In this document: positions 20,027 through 27,947 of the stretch, one piece after another
Layout: each line of letters begins with the position of its first letter
Position numbering within the stretch: position 1 is the first letter of the stretch
DNA from: a virus
Strand: one strand, 5' to 3'
Virus record (IMG/VR): IMGVR_UViG_3300022752_000015
Coordinates: 1-64,000 of that record
Length of the DNA stretch: 64,000 bases
Notes under the pieces: generated by a model
What the model saw: the letters and a program-made list of their open reading frames with translations, nothing else
Told to the model about the DNA's origin: nothing
The model's database searches: none
Position numbers and translations under genes: made by a program

Positions 20027-20794
20027 ATGAACAACCTAAAAACCTCAAAAAATGGATTGGAATTTATTTCTAGATGGGAAGGCGTCGTGTTACAACCGTA
20101 CATGGACGTTGGGGGATTGTGGACTATCGGGATTGGACATTTAATAACTCCGTACGATTCGTTTAGTACGATACCTAATGAAAAAGTTAAGGCGTTGTTA
20201 AAATCCAAAGATAGATCTCATCCTTATTCAGAACTTTTGATATCTAGAGAGGAGGCGCTGGAGTTCCTTGCAAGAGACATAGTCGACGTGGAAACAGCGC
20301 TCAATCGAGATATCAGAGTTCCTCTCAATCAGAATCAATTTGATGCGCTCGTATCGTTTGGATTTAACTGCGGTACAGGCGTTTTCAAAACTTCAGGAGC
20401 GTGTAGAGCGTTGAACGCAGGAAATTACAATGCTGTTGCAGAAAGATTATTAGATTGGAGTAAAGTAAGAATTGGTGGCGAACTGAGAACGAATAAAGGT
20501 CTTTTGGCAAGACGAACCGCTGAAGGAGAATTATTCAACAAAATTCCGTTTGTTCCTGTCGATCCGCACGAAGTACCAACAATCGTGTCGTGGACGAGAG
20601 AAACAATCATGGATACTCAAACCAGGCTGAAAATGCTTGGCTTGTATCCAGGAGTAATCGACGGGATTATGGGACCAGCCACAAGAAAAGGAATCGAAGA
20701 TTTCTCAAAAAAATACAACGTACCGACAGGCGCGGACCCAAAGATAGGAATTGCTCCTTCATGGTTAGCTGCGCTCGCAAAGGTGGTCGGATAA
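20027..20794 (+). CDS. endolysin: T4-type lysozyme with peptidoglycan-binding domain
   Basis: 255 residues from the ATG at 20027 (GAGGAGG seven bases upstream). Residues about 10-175 are a GH24 lysozyme: catalytic E18 (SRWEG), D27 and T33 (DVGGLWTIGIGHL) have the same spacing as E11/D20/T26 of T4 lysozyme. Residues about 195-255 form a PG_binding_1-like domain (TQTRLKMLGLYPGVIDGIMG). It cleaves the glycan chain of host peptidoglycan at lysis. No signal peptide, so a holin is expected to release it; a candidate is at 40113. Stands alone between a mini-barrel gene and the fibre gene, behind a late-type motif. Confidence 0.92.
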   Translation: MNNLKTSKNGLEFISRWEGVVLQPYMDVGGLWTIGIGHLITPYDSFSTIPNEKVKALLKSKDRSHPYSELLISREEALEFLARDIVDVETALNRDIRVPLNQNQFDALVSFGFNCGTGVFKTSGACRALNAGNYNAVAERLLDWSKVRIGGELRTNKGLLARRTAEGELFNKIPFVPVDPHEVPTIVSWTRETIMDTQTRLKMLGLYPGVIDGIMGPATRKGIEDFSKKYNVPTGADPKIGIAPSWLAALAKVVG

Positions 20795-20871
20795 AAAATC
20801 AAACAATATAAAATTCATGAGGAATTTTGTAAAAAAATTAAAATCAATTTTTCACAAAAATTCAGTAGCGA

Positions 20872-20881
20872 ACATAAATAT
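20872..20881 (+). promoter_or_regulatory. late-promoter-like motif before fibre gene
   Basis: ACATAAATAT, same as at 19964. The predicted start of transcription falls at or inside the hairpin at 20883-20909. Confidence 0.5.
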
Positions 20882-20882
20882 T

Positions 20883-20943
20883 CATATGGGAAGATGAGCT
20901 TCCCATATGACAAGTACGTACAACTAAGGACCCTGCTGGGTCC
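20883..20943 (+). promoter_or_regulatory. two leader hairpins of fibre mRNA
   Basis: A perfect 11-bp stem (CATATGGGAAG / CTTCCCATATG, 20883-20893 with 20899-20909, loop ATGAG) sits at the expected mRNA 5' end. A second stem (GGACCC / GGGTCC, 20928-20943) follows, then AAGGATG before the ATG at 20966. No T-run follows either, so they are not terminators. A stabilising 5' stem-loop is the likely role. Confidence 0.6.
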
Positions 20944-20965
20944 GCAACAAAGGATGATATAAGTT

Positions 20966-22972
20966 ATGGCAAGAACATTCGTTCAGCAATCACAGATCAG
21001 TGGTTCATTAACATTTAACGATGCGATGGAAGCAGGCTCCGCGCTTGCTGGCAAGCAGACACTCGTAGGCGACCTCGACGCACTCCGCTCGCAGATCAAC
21101 AAGATCGTCGGCGGTGAGCGCTGGTACGATGCACTCAGCGGTTCACAAAACCTCGCAGACATCTACGCAGCATTGCAGGTAACTGGGGCTGATGCAAGCT
21201 TCCAGGGCGCAATGGACGTCGCTGGTGTGGCAGATTTTGATTCAGCAGTCTTCATGGCTTCTGATCTCGGAGTTTCTGGTTCGCTCGTTGTAGCAGGTCT
21301 TGCAGACCTCAACGGCGCACTTGAAGTAGCCGGAGTAGCTGACTTCGCTTCTGCAGCCTACATGGCTTCGGATCTTGGCGTCAGCGGCTCGCTCACAGTT
21401 GCAGGCCTCTCTGACCTCAACGGCGCCCTCGAGGTTGCTGGTGTGGCAGACTTCGCTTCAGCAGTCTACGCGGCTTCTGACCTCGGTGTCAGCGGATCAA
21501 TCACGGTTGCAGGACCTGCAACAATGAATGATGGCCTCACCGTAACAGGCGATCGTCTCGAAGTAACAGGTTCCATGGGCATCACCGGTGCAGTCGACTT
21601 CGACAGCACGCTCAACGTCGATGGCGTTGCAGACTTCAAGGCAGACGTCTATATGGCAGCTGCTCTCGGCGTCTCAGGTTCTGCATCTGTAGCAGGAGCA
21701 CTCGACGCAGGTTCACTCGAAGTTGCAGGTCTCTCTGACCTCAACGGTGCACTTGAAGTAGCTGGTGTTGCAGACTTCACATCTGACGTCTACATGGCAG
21801 CAGCCCTCGGTGTAAGCGGTTCGCTCACAGTTGCCCAAGCAGCAACGCTCTCTAATGGCCTCACGGTCAATGGAGCAGCTGCTGACTTCAATGCTGACGT
21901 AACAGCAAACAAGATCAGCATCGATGGCGATGCTGCTATGCACCTCTACATCGTTGATGCAGATGGTTCTATCAAGGATGAAGCTGCACTTTGGTTCGAC
22001 GGAACCAAGCTCTACGTGACCGGCGCTCTTGAGATCTCAGATGACCTCAAGGTCGGTGGAAACGACATCATCGACGGTTCCGACGCAACAGTGATCACAT
22101 TCAAGTCGATCAACAGCGTCGCCTCCAGCGTCGAAGTTGCAAACAACATGGAAGTCAAGGGCGACATGTTCTATGCCGTCAGCGCTTCTTTCTCAGGAGA
22201 CGTCACAGTCCAAGGTGATCTCACGATCCAGGGCTCGATGACATACATCGACACCGAGAACCTCAAGGTGAAGGATGCACTCATCCACCTCAACACAGGC
22301 GGAAACTCTAACCTCTCTCCACGTGGCCTTGTGCTCCATGGCGACCAGGCATATGACGATCTCGCCTTCGGCGCAAAGCCTGCTTCTGGTGACTTCGTCC
22401 TCGCAAAGGAAGTCTCTGACGCAGACGTCGACGCAGGAAACAGCGACGTATTCGCTAACGCGAAGCTCGCAGCAATGTGGATGTCTGAGATCAAGCTCGG
22501 TGGCATCGAAGGATCGCTCAGCGGTTCATTCGTGGCAACAGCAGCTGGTGCAGAACTCAGCTCAACAGCAGCACTCTCAGTCGCAGCAGCAGACGACATG
22601 ACCCTCGGTGCCAACGGCGAAGAAATCGGTCTCATGTCATCCGCCGAGAAGGGCGACTTCGACACGAACTTCGATGCAACGACGATCGTCGGCGCTCTCA
22701 ACGAGCTCTTCGACATGATCGGCGGTGGTTCTGCAGCTAAGGGTGACCTCAGCGTGGCAAACGTCGCAGGTAACACACTCACCTTCAGCTCGATCGGCAC
22801 ACTCACGGCAGCAGAACACAAGTTGGTCGACGTTTACCTCAACGGCGTCCTTCTCTCTCCAAGCCGCGATCTCTCCGGTCTCACAACGACAACTGTCGAC
22901 CTCGACTCTGCAATCGCCAGCGGCCTCATGGCTGATGACGTTATCACAGTCGTGATCCGCAGCGCAGTCTGA
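20966..22972 (+). CDS. repetitive fibre/structural protein
   Basis: 668 residues. From about residue 85 there are 36-residue repeats built on V-A-G-V-A-D-F ... S-D-L-G-V-S-G-S ... D-L-N-G-A-L-E (starting near 85, 121 and 157, then degenerate copies to about 330), a pattern typical of beta-helical trimeric fibres. The centre has LKVKDALIHLNTGGNSN, seen in large-phage fibre proteins. The C-terminal 90 residues may be an adhesive or trimerisation tip (VDVYLNGVLLSPSRD). Codons are strikingly C/G-ending (CTC, GAC, GTC, AAG), unlike all neighbours. Repeats differ mainly at synonymous sites. Probably an abundant virion protein tuned to a GC-rich host. Confidence 0.8.
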   Translation: MARTFVQQSQISGSLTFNDAMEAGSALAGKQTLVGDLDALRSQINKIVGGERWYDALSGSQNLADIYAALQVTGADASFQGAMDVAGVADFDSAVFMASDLGVSGSLVVAGLADLNGALEVAGVADFASAAYMASDLGVSGSLTVAGLSDLNGALEVAGVADFASAVYAASDLGVSGSITVAGPATMNDGLTVTGDRLEVTGSMGITGAVDFDSTLNVDGVADFKADVYMAAALGVSGSASVAGALDAGSLEVAGLSDLNGALEVAGVADFTSDVYMAAALGVSGSLTVAQAATLSNGLTVNGAAADFNADVTANKISIDGDAAMHLYIVDADGSIKDEAALWFDGTKLYVTGALEISDDLKVGGNDIIDGSDATVITFKSINSVASSVEVANNMEVKGDMFYAVSASFSGDVTVQGDLTIQGSMTYIDTENLKVKDALIHLNTGGNSNLSPRGLVLHGDQAYDDLAFGAKPASGDFVLAKEVSDADVDAGNSDVFANAKLAAMWMSEIKLGGIEGSLSGSFVATAAGAELSSTAALSVAAADDMTLGANGEEIGLMSSAEKGDFDTNFDATTIVGALNELFDMIGGGSAAKGDLSVANVAGNTLTFSSIGTLTAAEHKLVDVYLNGVLLSPSRDLSGLTTTTVDLDSAIASGLMADDVITVVIRSAV

Positions 22973-23008
22973 ACCTAATACGTTCCCTTAATAAAATAAG
23001 GTGAGCTT

Positions 23009-23041
23009 CGGAGGCCTCGAAAGGGGCCTCCGATTTTTTTT
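23009..23041 (+). terminator. intrinsic terminator after fibre gene
   Basis: Stem CGGAGGCC (23009-23016) with GGCCTCCG (23025-23032), 8-base loop, then A and eight T residues. Confidence 0.92.
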
Positions 23042-23056
23042 GGTATATTTAGTTAC

Positions 23057-23665
23057 ATGAGCATAATCGAAAATTTAGCACATTCTTTAGTAATTGTCCA
23101 AGAGTTGGGCGTGAAGACAGATGACGCGCTTGAGAAAAAAAAGGAAGAAATAAAGCTTACAGCGGGTGGCGTCGCGGCCATCACAGAGCTTGTTAGGATT
23201 CATAGCGAATTTATGGAAAAGAACAAGCAAGAGCTCGAAGCAAAAGTAAAAGAAGGCAAATTAACCCAAGAATTCGTTAAAGCTGCTATGAGCATCTCTT
23301 CAAAATCGCACGACGTTGTTAAAAAATTCTTGACAGACAAAACGGCTCAATACAACATAAAACGAGGAGAATCTTTGGCTTTGGAGTCTAGCGTGAAACT
23401 GTTGAAAACGACTCACGACGTGTTAGACAATAACAAACGTTCAATAGAAGAAGCAAAGAAAGCAGAATTGGAAGCAAAGAAAGCAGAAAATGAGCTTCTT
23501 GAAAAGCAAAGAGAAGAACAAACGCAACAAGTTCGTTTTGAAGAAATTAGTGAGGTCCCAAAGAAAGCAGTGGGCAGAAAGAAAAGAAGACCTGACGAAG
23601 CAGCTCACGTTTCAGAAACTGTGAACAGGCTTAAAGAATCTCGCAGAAAAAAAGCCAATAAATAA
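23057..23665 (+). CDS. highly charged coiled-coil protein
   Basis: 202 residues, almost entirely helical and charged, with a long Lys/Glu/Ala coiled coil (about 120-170, repeats of KKAELEAKKAENELLEK type) and a basic tail (VGRKKRRPDEAAH, RRKKANK). No known domain. Sits behind the fibre terminator with its own TATATT-type -10 just before the ATG. Could be a scaffold or DNA-associated virion protein; unproven. Confidence 0.7.
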   Translation: MSIIENLAHSLVIVQELGVKTDDALEKKKEEIKLTAGGVAAITELVRIHSEFMEKNKQELEAKVKEGKLTQEFVKAAMSISSKSHDVVKKFLTDKTAQYNIKRGESLALESSVKLLKTTHDVLDNNKRSIEEAKKAELEAKKAENELLEKQREEQTQQVRFEEISEVPKKAVGRKKRRPDEAAHVSETVNRLKESRRKKANK

Positions 23666-23666
23666 G

Positions 23667-23855
23667 CTACCAAATCTCTCTACTCGTGTAGTTTCTTTTT
23701 GGAGGAATGCTCCAAAGAATCAAAATTTCTTCTGCAGATAAAAACTCAATAACCATTCCGGTCGCGTTTTCATCTGCAGAAGATTTGACAAGACATCCTA
23801 CGGATAACTCTTCATCGAGAGCAATTACTTCTTTTATAGACACAACTAACTTCAC
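23667..23855 (-). CDS. array-type mini-barrel protein, isolated copy
   Basis: 62 residues, GTG start at 23855. Start box near residue 18 (LSVGCLVKSSADE), then G-M-V-I-E-F-L and ILILWSIP. TATATA lies six bases before the GTG, so it may be leaderless. Convergent with the coiled-coil gene, two bases apart. Confidence 0.7.
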   Translation of the reverse strand: MKLVVSIKEVIALDEELSVGCLVKSSADENATGMVIEFLSAEEILILWSIPPKRNYTSREIW

Positions 23856-23867
23856 GTGATCTATATA

Positions 23868-24740
23868 TCACAAATTCTTGCAACACCTGAATCCTTGCTG
23901 GTAAAAGGTATGTCCAGGACCATGATTGCGAGTGGCAGGACGGCATCTTGTTCTAACAGTCCCCCAATACCCTCCTTTGAGAACTGAAGAGTAAGGATAC
24001 TGACTCTTTATCGTTCCGACAGTCCATTCATCTACGGACCCATTCATATCCTCAACGCCGAAAAAAGAGGCACATTGAGGTGCAGACCCGCTGCGGTGGC
24101 CCTGCCACAATCGCTTTAACTCTCGTGAACATTCTTGTGACCCACGCCGGGACAGGAATTTTTGTGAATATCTCTTCCATGGATTGTCCAAGTTACATTC
24201 TTGAGAATTACGTGTATAACCGTAAGGGAAAGGAGTGGCCTCCTCACCTTCGCAGGCAAAGGTCCATTCATCCTCGGCACATAGACGTTTACCGACGGAT
24301 TCACATAACTTTTGAGATTCGCCCCACGTGATCATGACCCATGGGTATGCACCCTTCTTGTTGGGCCATTCGTACTTATCAATGCAGAACGACATCGGTT
24401 TGCGAGGAAAGCGGTTCGATACTTCAAGCCATTTATCACGATCAAAAGACGCGCAACGTTCGGGGTACTTCCTCTCTATCCACTTCGTGCATGTGGTCTT
24501 CTGTAGAGACTCAATAGAGTTGTTGTTCCAACTTCCTAATCCACCATCATCTAACATGGTTCCTGAAACAAGAAGCATGTCTTCAGGACATCCTGAATCT
24601 GAGATGGGTAATGGATTTAAATCGTATGAAATTGCCTCATACGACCACCAGACCTTATTAAAAAAACCTGGAGAGATATGTGTCGATTGGCGGATCGACA
24701 GTATCTCTCCAGAAAGGAGATATGCTATGGCTAGTAGCAT
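23868..24740 (-). CDS. secreted FGE-sulfatase/SUMF1-fold protein
   Basis: 290 residues from the ATG at 24740, just after the upstream stop; a start 20 codons earlier would overlap that gene. The first 16 residues are hydrophobic (MLLAIAYLLSGEILSI) and may be a signal sequence. Conserved points of the FGE-sulfatase domain: MLLVSG (55-60), CIDKYEWPN (119-127), GKRLCAEDEWTFACEG (150-165), FFGVEDMNGSVDEWT and GGYWGTVRTRCRPATR near the end, then GFRC. Many Cys residues suggest disulfides in the periplasm. These domains include formylglycine-generating and sugar- or metal-binding members; I cannot assign catalysis. Common in myxobacteria. Confidence 0.8.
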   Translation of the reverse strand: MLLAIAYLLSGEILSIRQSTHISPGFFNKVWWSYEAISYDLNPLPISDSGCPEDMLLVSGTMLDDGGLGSWNNNSIESLQKTTCTKWIERKYPERCASFDRDKWLEVSNRFPRKPMSFCIDKYEWPNKKGAYPWVMITWGESQKLCESVGKRLCAEDEWTFACEGEEATPFPYGYTRNSQECNLDNPWKRYSQKFLSRRGSQECSRELKRLWQGHRSGSAPQCASFFGVEDMNGSVDEWTVGTIKSQYPYSSVLKGGYWGTVRTRCRPATRNHGPGHTFYQQGFRCCKNL

Positions 24741-24753
24741 ATTATTAAGTATA

Positions 24754-25176
24754 CTACTGCTGAGGACACATGTTAAAACATTGCGCGTAACAAACGTCAC
24801 AATTGCAAGTTTTTACTTTGCTTGGCGTAAAAAGAGTTTGAATTGATTCATCGCAGGAATTGTAGCAAATTTCCTCAGCATCGTTAATCACGCAAGATTC
24901 GGTGCAATCTTTCCACGCCTTACAACTCATTGATGATAGACAATCTTCATTCTCATCCAAACAAGCTTCTGATGCCGCTCCAAGGCACCACAGACATTCT
25001 TCAGCTGCGATTGATGTACTGTCGTCAGGGGATGCAGGTGGAGGTTCCTCTTGCGGAGAAAGACACTTGTCGTCACCACACTTGCTGTTAGATGGTGGAG
25101 AAGGTGCGACGTCGATGCAAGAGGTAACAAAGAAAACTGAAGCGATTGCTAGAGAAATTGTTTTTGAGAAACGCAT
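24754..25176 (-). CDS. Cys-rich lipoprotein
   Basis: 140 residues. Signal peptide ending in a lipobox (FFVTSC, Cys20), then a Pro/Ser-rich linker and a Cys-rich domain with about 16 Cys in residues 30-140 (CLWCLG, CNCDVCYAQCFNMC). Such Cys-rich lipoproteins are frequent in myxobacteria. It is probably anchored in the outer or inner membrane and disulfide-bonded. Leaderless by position: TAAATT ends six bases before the ATG, with TTGAAC 17 bases further up. Followed by the FGE-fold gene in the same operon. Confidence 0.8.
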   Translation of the reverse strand: MRFSKTISLAIASVFFVTSCIDVAPSPPSNSKCGDDKCLSPQEEPPPASPDDSTSIAAEECLWCLGAASEACLDENEDCLSSMSCKAWKDCTESCVINDAEEICYNSCDESIQTLFTPSKVKTCNCDVCYAQCFNMCPQQ

Positions 25177-25182
25177 AACGAT

Positions 25183-25211
25183 AATTTACTGTAAAATCTT
25201 TGCTTGTTCAA
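25183..25211 (-). promoter_or_regulatory. class II promoter, divergent pair (left)
   Basis: TTGAAC (25206-25211), 17 bases, TAAATT (25183-25188), six bases, ATG at 25176. Its -35 is the mirror image of the right-hand promoter's -35, three bases away. Confidence 0.75.
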
Positions 25212-25214
25212 CGA

Positions 25215-25244
25215 TTGAACACCTTGCAACAAGTGATGTACATA
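25215..25244 (+). promoter_or_regulatory. class II promoter, divergent pair (right)
   Basis: TTGAAC (25215-25220), 18 bases, TACATA (25239-25244), six bases, ATG at 25251. GTTCAA-CGA-TTGAAC forms a palindrome (25206-25220). A late-type ACATAAATAT (25240-25249) overlaps the -10. Confidence 0.7.
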
Positions 25245-25250
25245 AATATC

Positions 25251-25751
25251 ATGCATTTGCCGCCGAGGAGCCCATTCGGCTTAATACAAGAAGATCTGTG
25301 GCCAGATAAGTGGAAAATATTGGTTTCTTGCGTTATGTTGAACTGTACGTCTAGGAAGCAAGCAGAAAAAGTTTTACCAGAATTTTTCTCGCGTTGGCCG
25401 GATGCTGCTTCAATTGTGGCTGCAACTGAGGTAGATCTACAGTCAGTGATCTATCCTTTAGGATTTAAAAATAGAAGGTCTTCTTTGCTAAAGAAACTAG
25501 CCTCCAGTTACCTTGAAGAATGGCAAGACGTGCGAAGTCTTCCAGGCATAGGAGAATATGGGTCAAGAGCCTGGGAGATATTCTGCAAGAACGACATAGG
25601 TGACGTGGCACCAAAGGACCACGCTCTGACGAAGTATTGGCATTGGAGAATAAAACATGATCAAAAGAAAAATGATGGAACAACCAGAGAAGACAGAGAA
25701 AAGGGCTCCGAGGCAGAAGAAGGTGAAAGTCGATCTGTCAAAGCTGCCTGA
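25251..25751 (+). CDS. MBD4-like HhH-GPD DNA glycosylase
   Basis: 166 residues from the ATG at 25251, placed at +1 by the promoter. PFGLIQEDLWPDKWKILVS, the helix-hairpin-helix LPGIGEYGSRAW (98-109) and APKDHALTKYWHWR with catalytic D123 match the C-terminal glycosylase of MBD4. The Lys of bifunctional EndoIII-type enzymes is absent, so a monofunctional T:G or U:G glycosylase is likely. The natural domain end is near residue 138; the remaining 28 residues are charged and are read in a different frame from the next gene, which starts inside them (overlap about 95 bases). Confidence 0.85.
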   Translation: MHLPPRSPFGLIQEDLWPDKWKILVSCVMLNCTSRKQAEKVLPEFFSRWPDAASIVAATEVDLQSVIYPLGFKNRRSSLLKKLASSYLEEWQDVRSLPGIGEYGSRAWEIFCKNDIGDVAPKDHALTKYWHWRIKHDQKKNDGTTREDREKGSEAEEGESRSVKAA

Positions 25752-25956
25752 CGCAATCGTCGACGGCAAGTTCGTCGTCCCCGTCAAGGGAAAGGTGTTC
25801 TTTGAGAGAACCTTAAGCGGGACGACCAAAGTCCACGAAGGAACTGTGGTGAAAATTAATGAAAATGGTGTCGTCGATCTATTCGACGACACCGTAGAAC
25901 AATTTTATAGCTTTAGCCTGTATCAGAAGTTGCCAAACATCAAGGCATCTTCTTAA
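25657..25956 (+). CDS. basic leader plus mini-barrel-like protein
   Basis: 99 residues, MIKRKMMEQPEKTEKRAPRQKK and a C-terminal strand-rich part (FFERTLSGTTKVHEGTVVKINENG, VVDLFDD) that resembles the array barrel (G-T-V-V-K ... V-V-D-L-F). An ATG five codons later is an alternative start. Long overlap with the glycosylase gene; 17-base convergent overlap with the protease gene. Confidence 0.65.
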   Translation: MIKRKMMEQPEKTEKRAPRQKKVKVDLSKLPDAIVDGKFVVPVKGKVFFERTLSGTTKVHEGTVVKINENGVVDLFDDTVEQFYSFSLYQKLPNIKASS

Positions 25957-26677
25957 AAGATTCTTGACGTAAGAATGATTTTACGACATCTCTGTGTATA
26001 AAAAACGTCAATTGCGGACCGTTCTTGGAAATCCATGAGCAGATTCCGATCAATTGGCCGTTGGAATCAAAAGCTCCACCGCCGCTGTTCCCCATCCACA
26101 CCGGAGCTGATATTTGGACAACCTTAACATCGAATGCCGACGGACCGAACATGCTATCTCGTATGGCAGACACGAATCCGCTTGAATAAGTCCATGGGTA
26201 ACCAGCAGTGTGACCGACAATATGCATAGGATCACCTACCATGATCGGATCTTCACTCAGCTTGGCAACACTGTGATCAGGCAAATCTTCAGGATTCGAG
26301 ATCAGCAGAGCAAGATCAGTTTTTTTGTCGGTTGCTAACAAGAGAGCTTCTCTCAACTTTTTGTCAGCCAAGTCTCCTTGAACTATATACTGAAAATTCG
26401 GCGGTTTTTCGTCCACGCAATGATTCGCTGTCAAAATCAATGTTTTTGATATCCAAACGCCTGCGCAGTTTGGTATAACGAATGGACCGGCACTATCGAC
26501 AAGGGCCACCGTGGAATGCAGCAAGTATTCCACGGTTTTTTGCCTGTCGTTTGCTACGACATTTTTTGGCAATTCTTGAGGTGTAGGCTCTGGTTTTAAT
26601 GGTACAGACCCTCCAGCGCAACACCCGACCACGAATGATAGCAAACTAAACTGTAATAGGCTCCTGAAAGTTTTCAT
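25940..26677 (-). CDS. trypsin-like serine protease lipoprotein
   Basis: 245 residues. Lipoprotein-type signal (LLSFVVGC, Cys19). Chymotrypsin/HtrA-fold catalytic residues are all present: H86 (LTANHCVD), D121 (KKTDLALL) and S198 (GNSGGGAF). No PDZ domain. It would act in the periplasm or on the cell surface. Strong AGGAGG site before the ATG. It belongs to a run of exported proteins, which suggests modification of the host envelope or inactivation of secreted host factors. Confidence 0.88.
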   Translation of the reverse strand: MKTFRSLLQFSLLSFVVGCCAGGSVPLKPEPTPQELPKNVVANDRQKTVEYLLHSTVALVDSAGPFVIPNCAGVWISKTLILTANHCVDEKPPNFQYIVQGDLADKKLREALLLATDKKTDLALLISNPEDLPDHSVAKLSEDPIMVGDPMHIVGHTAGYPWTYSSGFVSAIRDSMFGPSAFDVKVVQISAPVWMGNSGGGAFDSNGQLIGICSWISKNGPQLTFFIHRDVVKSFLRQESFKKMP

Positions 26678-26777
26678 CAGGACCTCCTGGCCGGAGGGGC
26701 TGAGCTCCAGCCTTATTAATAGCTATTCATCTGTGATCGCTCATTTTACAAAAATCGTAAAAGAATTTTACGTTACG

Positions 26778-27320
26778 TTACTTTTTTGTAATACCTTTAA
26801 TCACTCCGTCGTACCATTCCTCTACAGATTTTTTCCAAGGCCACATCCACATATATTCAGCAGAAGTGAAGTGTTGAACTACGTCATCTTTTAACGCTTG
26901 CGTAAAAAGAGTGGTGCCATAATACTCATGAGCTGCTATTAGACTTTCTTCGTACGCTTCCTTTTCAAACTTCATTCTGAAGTATGCGAAGACAAAGGGC
27001 AGCGGAAAAAACAAGTAGAGAAAAGAAAATACTATCCTCCCCCAATCTCTAGCTTGACGCATGTGTACCCTTTCATGACGCATCGTTATAGCTTTTGATG
27101 AAGAAGATCTAGAATCCCAAGAGTCAGGAACGTACACCGTTGTTCCAATAGTCGTAATGAAAGAATCCATGAAAGTCGTCATCTTACCGAAAGACACGAA
27201 TTTCAAAAATCTGCCTATTGTCTTCATCAATGAAGACTCTGATTTTTTTAAAATCTTAAAATCTGGAAACTCTTCGCTTATCTGTTTAAGCAGTTCGTCA
27301 TATCCTTCAGTAGAAAGCAT
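26778..27320 (-). CDS. membrane-associated HExxH protein (putative metalloprotease)
   Basis: 180 residues. HERVH (near residue 92) preceded by MR and followed about 40 residues later by EKEAYEES gives a gluzincin-like H-E-x-x-H ... E arrangement. A strong hydrophobic stretch (about 104-123, IVFSFLYLFFPLPFVFAYF) lies between the two halves, like small membrane-linked minigluzincins. Good AAGGAGA site. Function unknown; proteolysis is inferred only from the motif. Confidence 0.7.
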   Translation of the reverse strand: MLSTEGYDELLKQISEEFPDFKILKKSESSLMKTIGRFLKFVSFGKMTTFMDSFITTIGTTVYVPDSWDSRSSSSKAITMRHERVHMRQARDWGRIVFSFLYLFFPLPFVFAYFRMKFEKEAYEESLIAAHEYYGTTLFTQALKDDVVQHFTSAEYMWMWPWKKSVEEWYDGVIKGITKK

Positions 27321-27355
27321 GATTCTCCTTCTGGTAATTGTCTTACATAATTAAA

Positions 27356-27384
27356 TTGAACTATAGAGAAAATAAGAATAATTT
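27356..27384 (+). promoter_or_regulatory. class II promoter
   Basis: TTGAAC (27356-27361), 17 bases, TAATTT (27379-27384), six bases, ATG at 27391. Confidence 0.75.
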
Positions 27385-27390
27385 ACTAAC

Positions 27391-27687
27391 ATGCTATCCG
27401 CAGGAGACATAGTCATTCCAAATCTTCAGGAAGAAAAGAAGCTATTGCTATGGTCGGATGGTAAGACTCCTATAACAGTCGTGGCAGAAGTAGATCCGGG
27501 TACCATTCTAATGATCATCGAAATACAAGACTTCGATGATACAAACAAGCACAAACTACAACCAGAATGGGAACATAGTTCTTGTTTGTTACTAGGTCCT
27601 CGAGGAGAGGTAGGATGGACAGGAGCTGGTTGGGTCACAAAAATTACCAACGAATTTTTGGGCCGACGACAACCCCATTTGGGATGA
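27391..27687 (+). CDS. array-type mini-barrel protein on plus strand
   Basis: 98 residues. MLSAGDIVIPNLQ, a second box-like V-D-P-G-T-I-L-M-I-I-E-I and CLLLGPRGEVGWTGAGWVTKI, a clear array end. The only obvious complete plus-strand copy, leaderless behind a class II promoter. Its 3' end overlaps the convergent lipoprotein gene by 44 bases. Confidence 0.8.
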   Translation: MLSAGDIVIPNLQEEKKLLLWSDGKTPITVVAEVDPGTILMIIEIQDFDDTNKHKLQPEWEHSSCLLLGPRGEVGWTGAGWVTKITNEFLGRRQPHLG

Positions 27688-27931
27688 TGGGCACGTCGAA
27701 TCCATCTAACTCGTTGAGTCTAACATCAAAATTCAGGTCAACTATTGACCTGAAACCACCTGTGACTTTCTTTTGCACTTTCAAAGGTACTGATATGTTC
27801 ATCGCGCTATCCTTTATTGCTGCCTTGACAGGCAAAGGATGAACGCGAGTAGGGCTGTTACCTAACTCGATCAATCCGAGAGAGTAACAGCCCTGCAAGA
27901 AAAAAGAAATAATCACAAGAGATTTTTTCAT
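27644..27931 (-). CDS. small lipoprotein
   Basis: 95 residues from the ATG at 27931 (MKKSLVIISFFLQGC), a lipobox with Cys15. The mature part is Val/Pro-rich, without known domain. A start 12 codons upstream would spoil the signal peptide. Last gene behind the exonuclease gene, overlapping nothing on its own strand. Confidence 0.7.
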   Translation of the reverse strand: MKKSLVIISFFLQGCYSLGLIELGNSPTRVHPLPVKAAIKDSAMNISVPLKVQKKVTGGFRSIVDLNFDVRLNELDGFDVPIIPNGVVVGPKIRW

Positions 27932-27947
27932 CAAAGCATAGGTATCA

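Noticed and set aside
22171-22821. Long minus-strand frame within the fibre gene
   Set aside because: It mirrors a GC-rich, codon-biased gene; the encoded sequence is low-complexity Ser/Ala/Pro and has no start signals.
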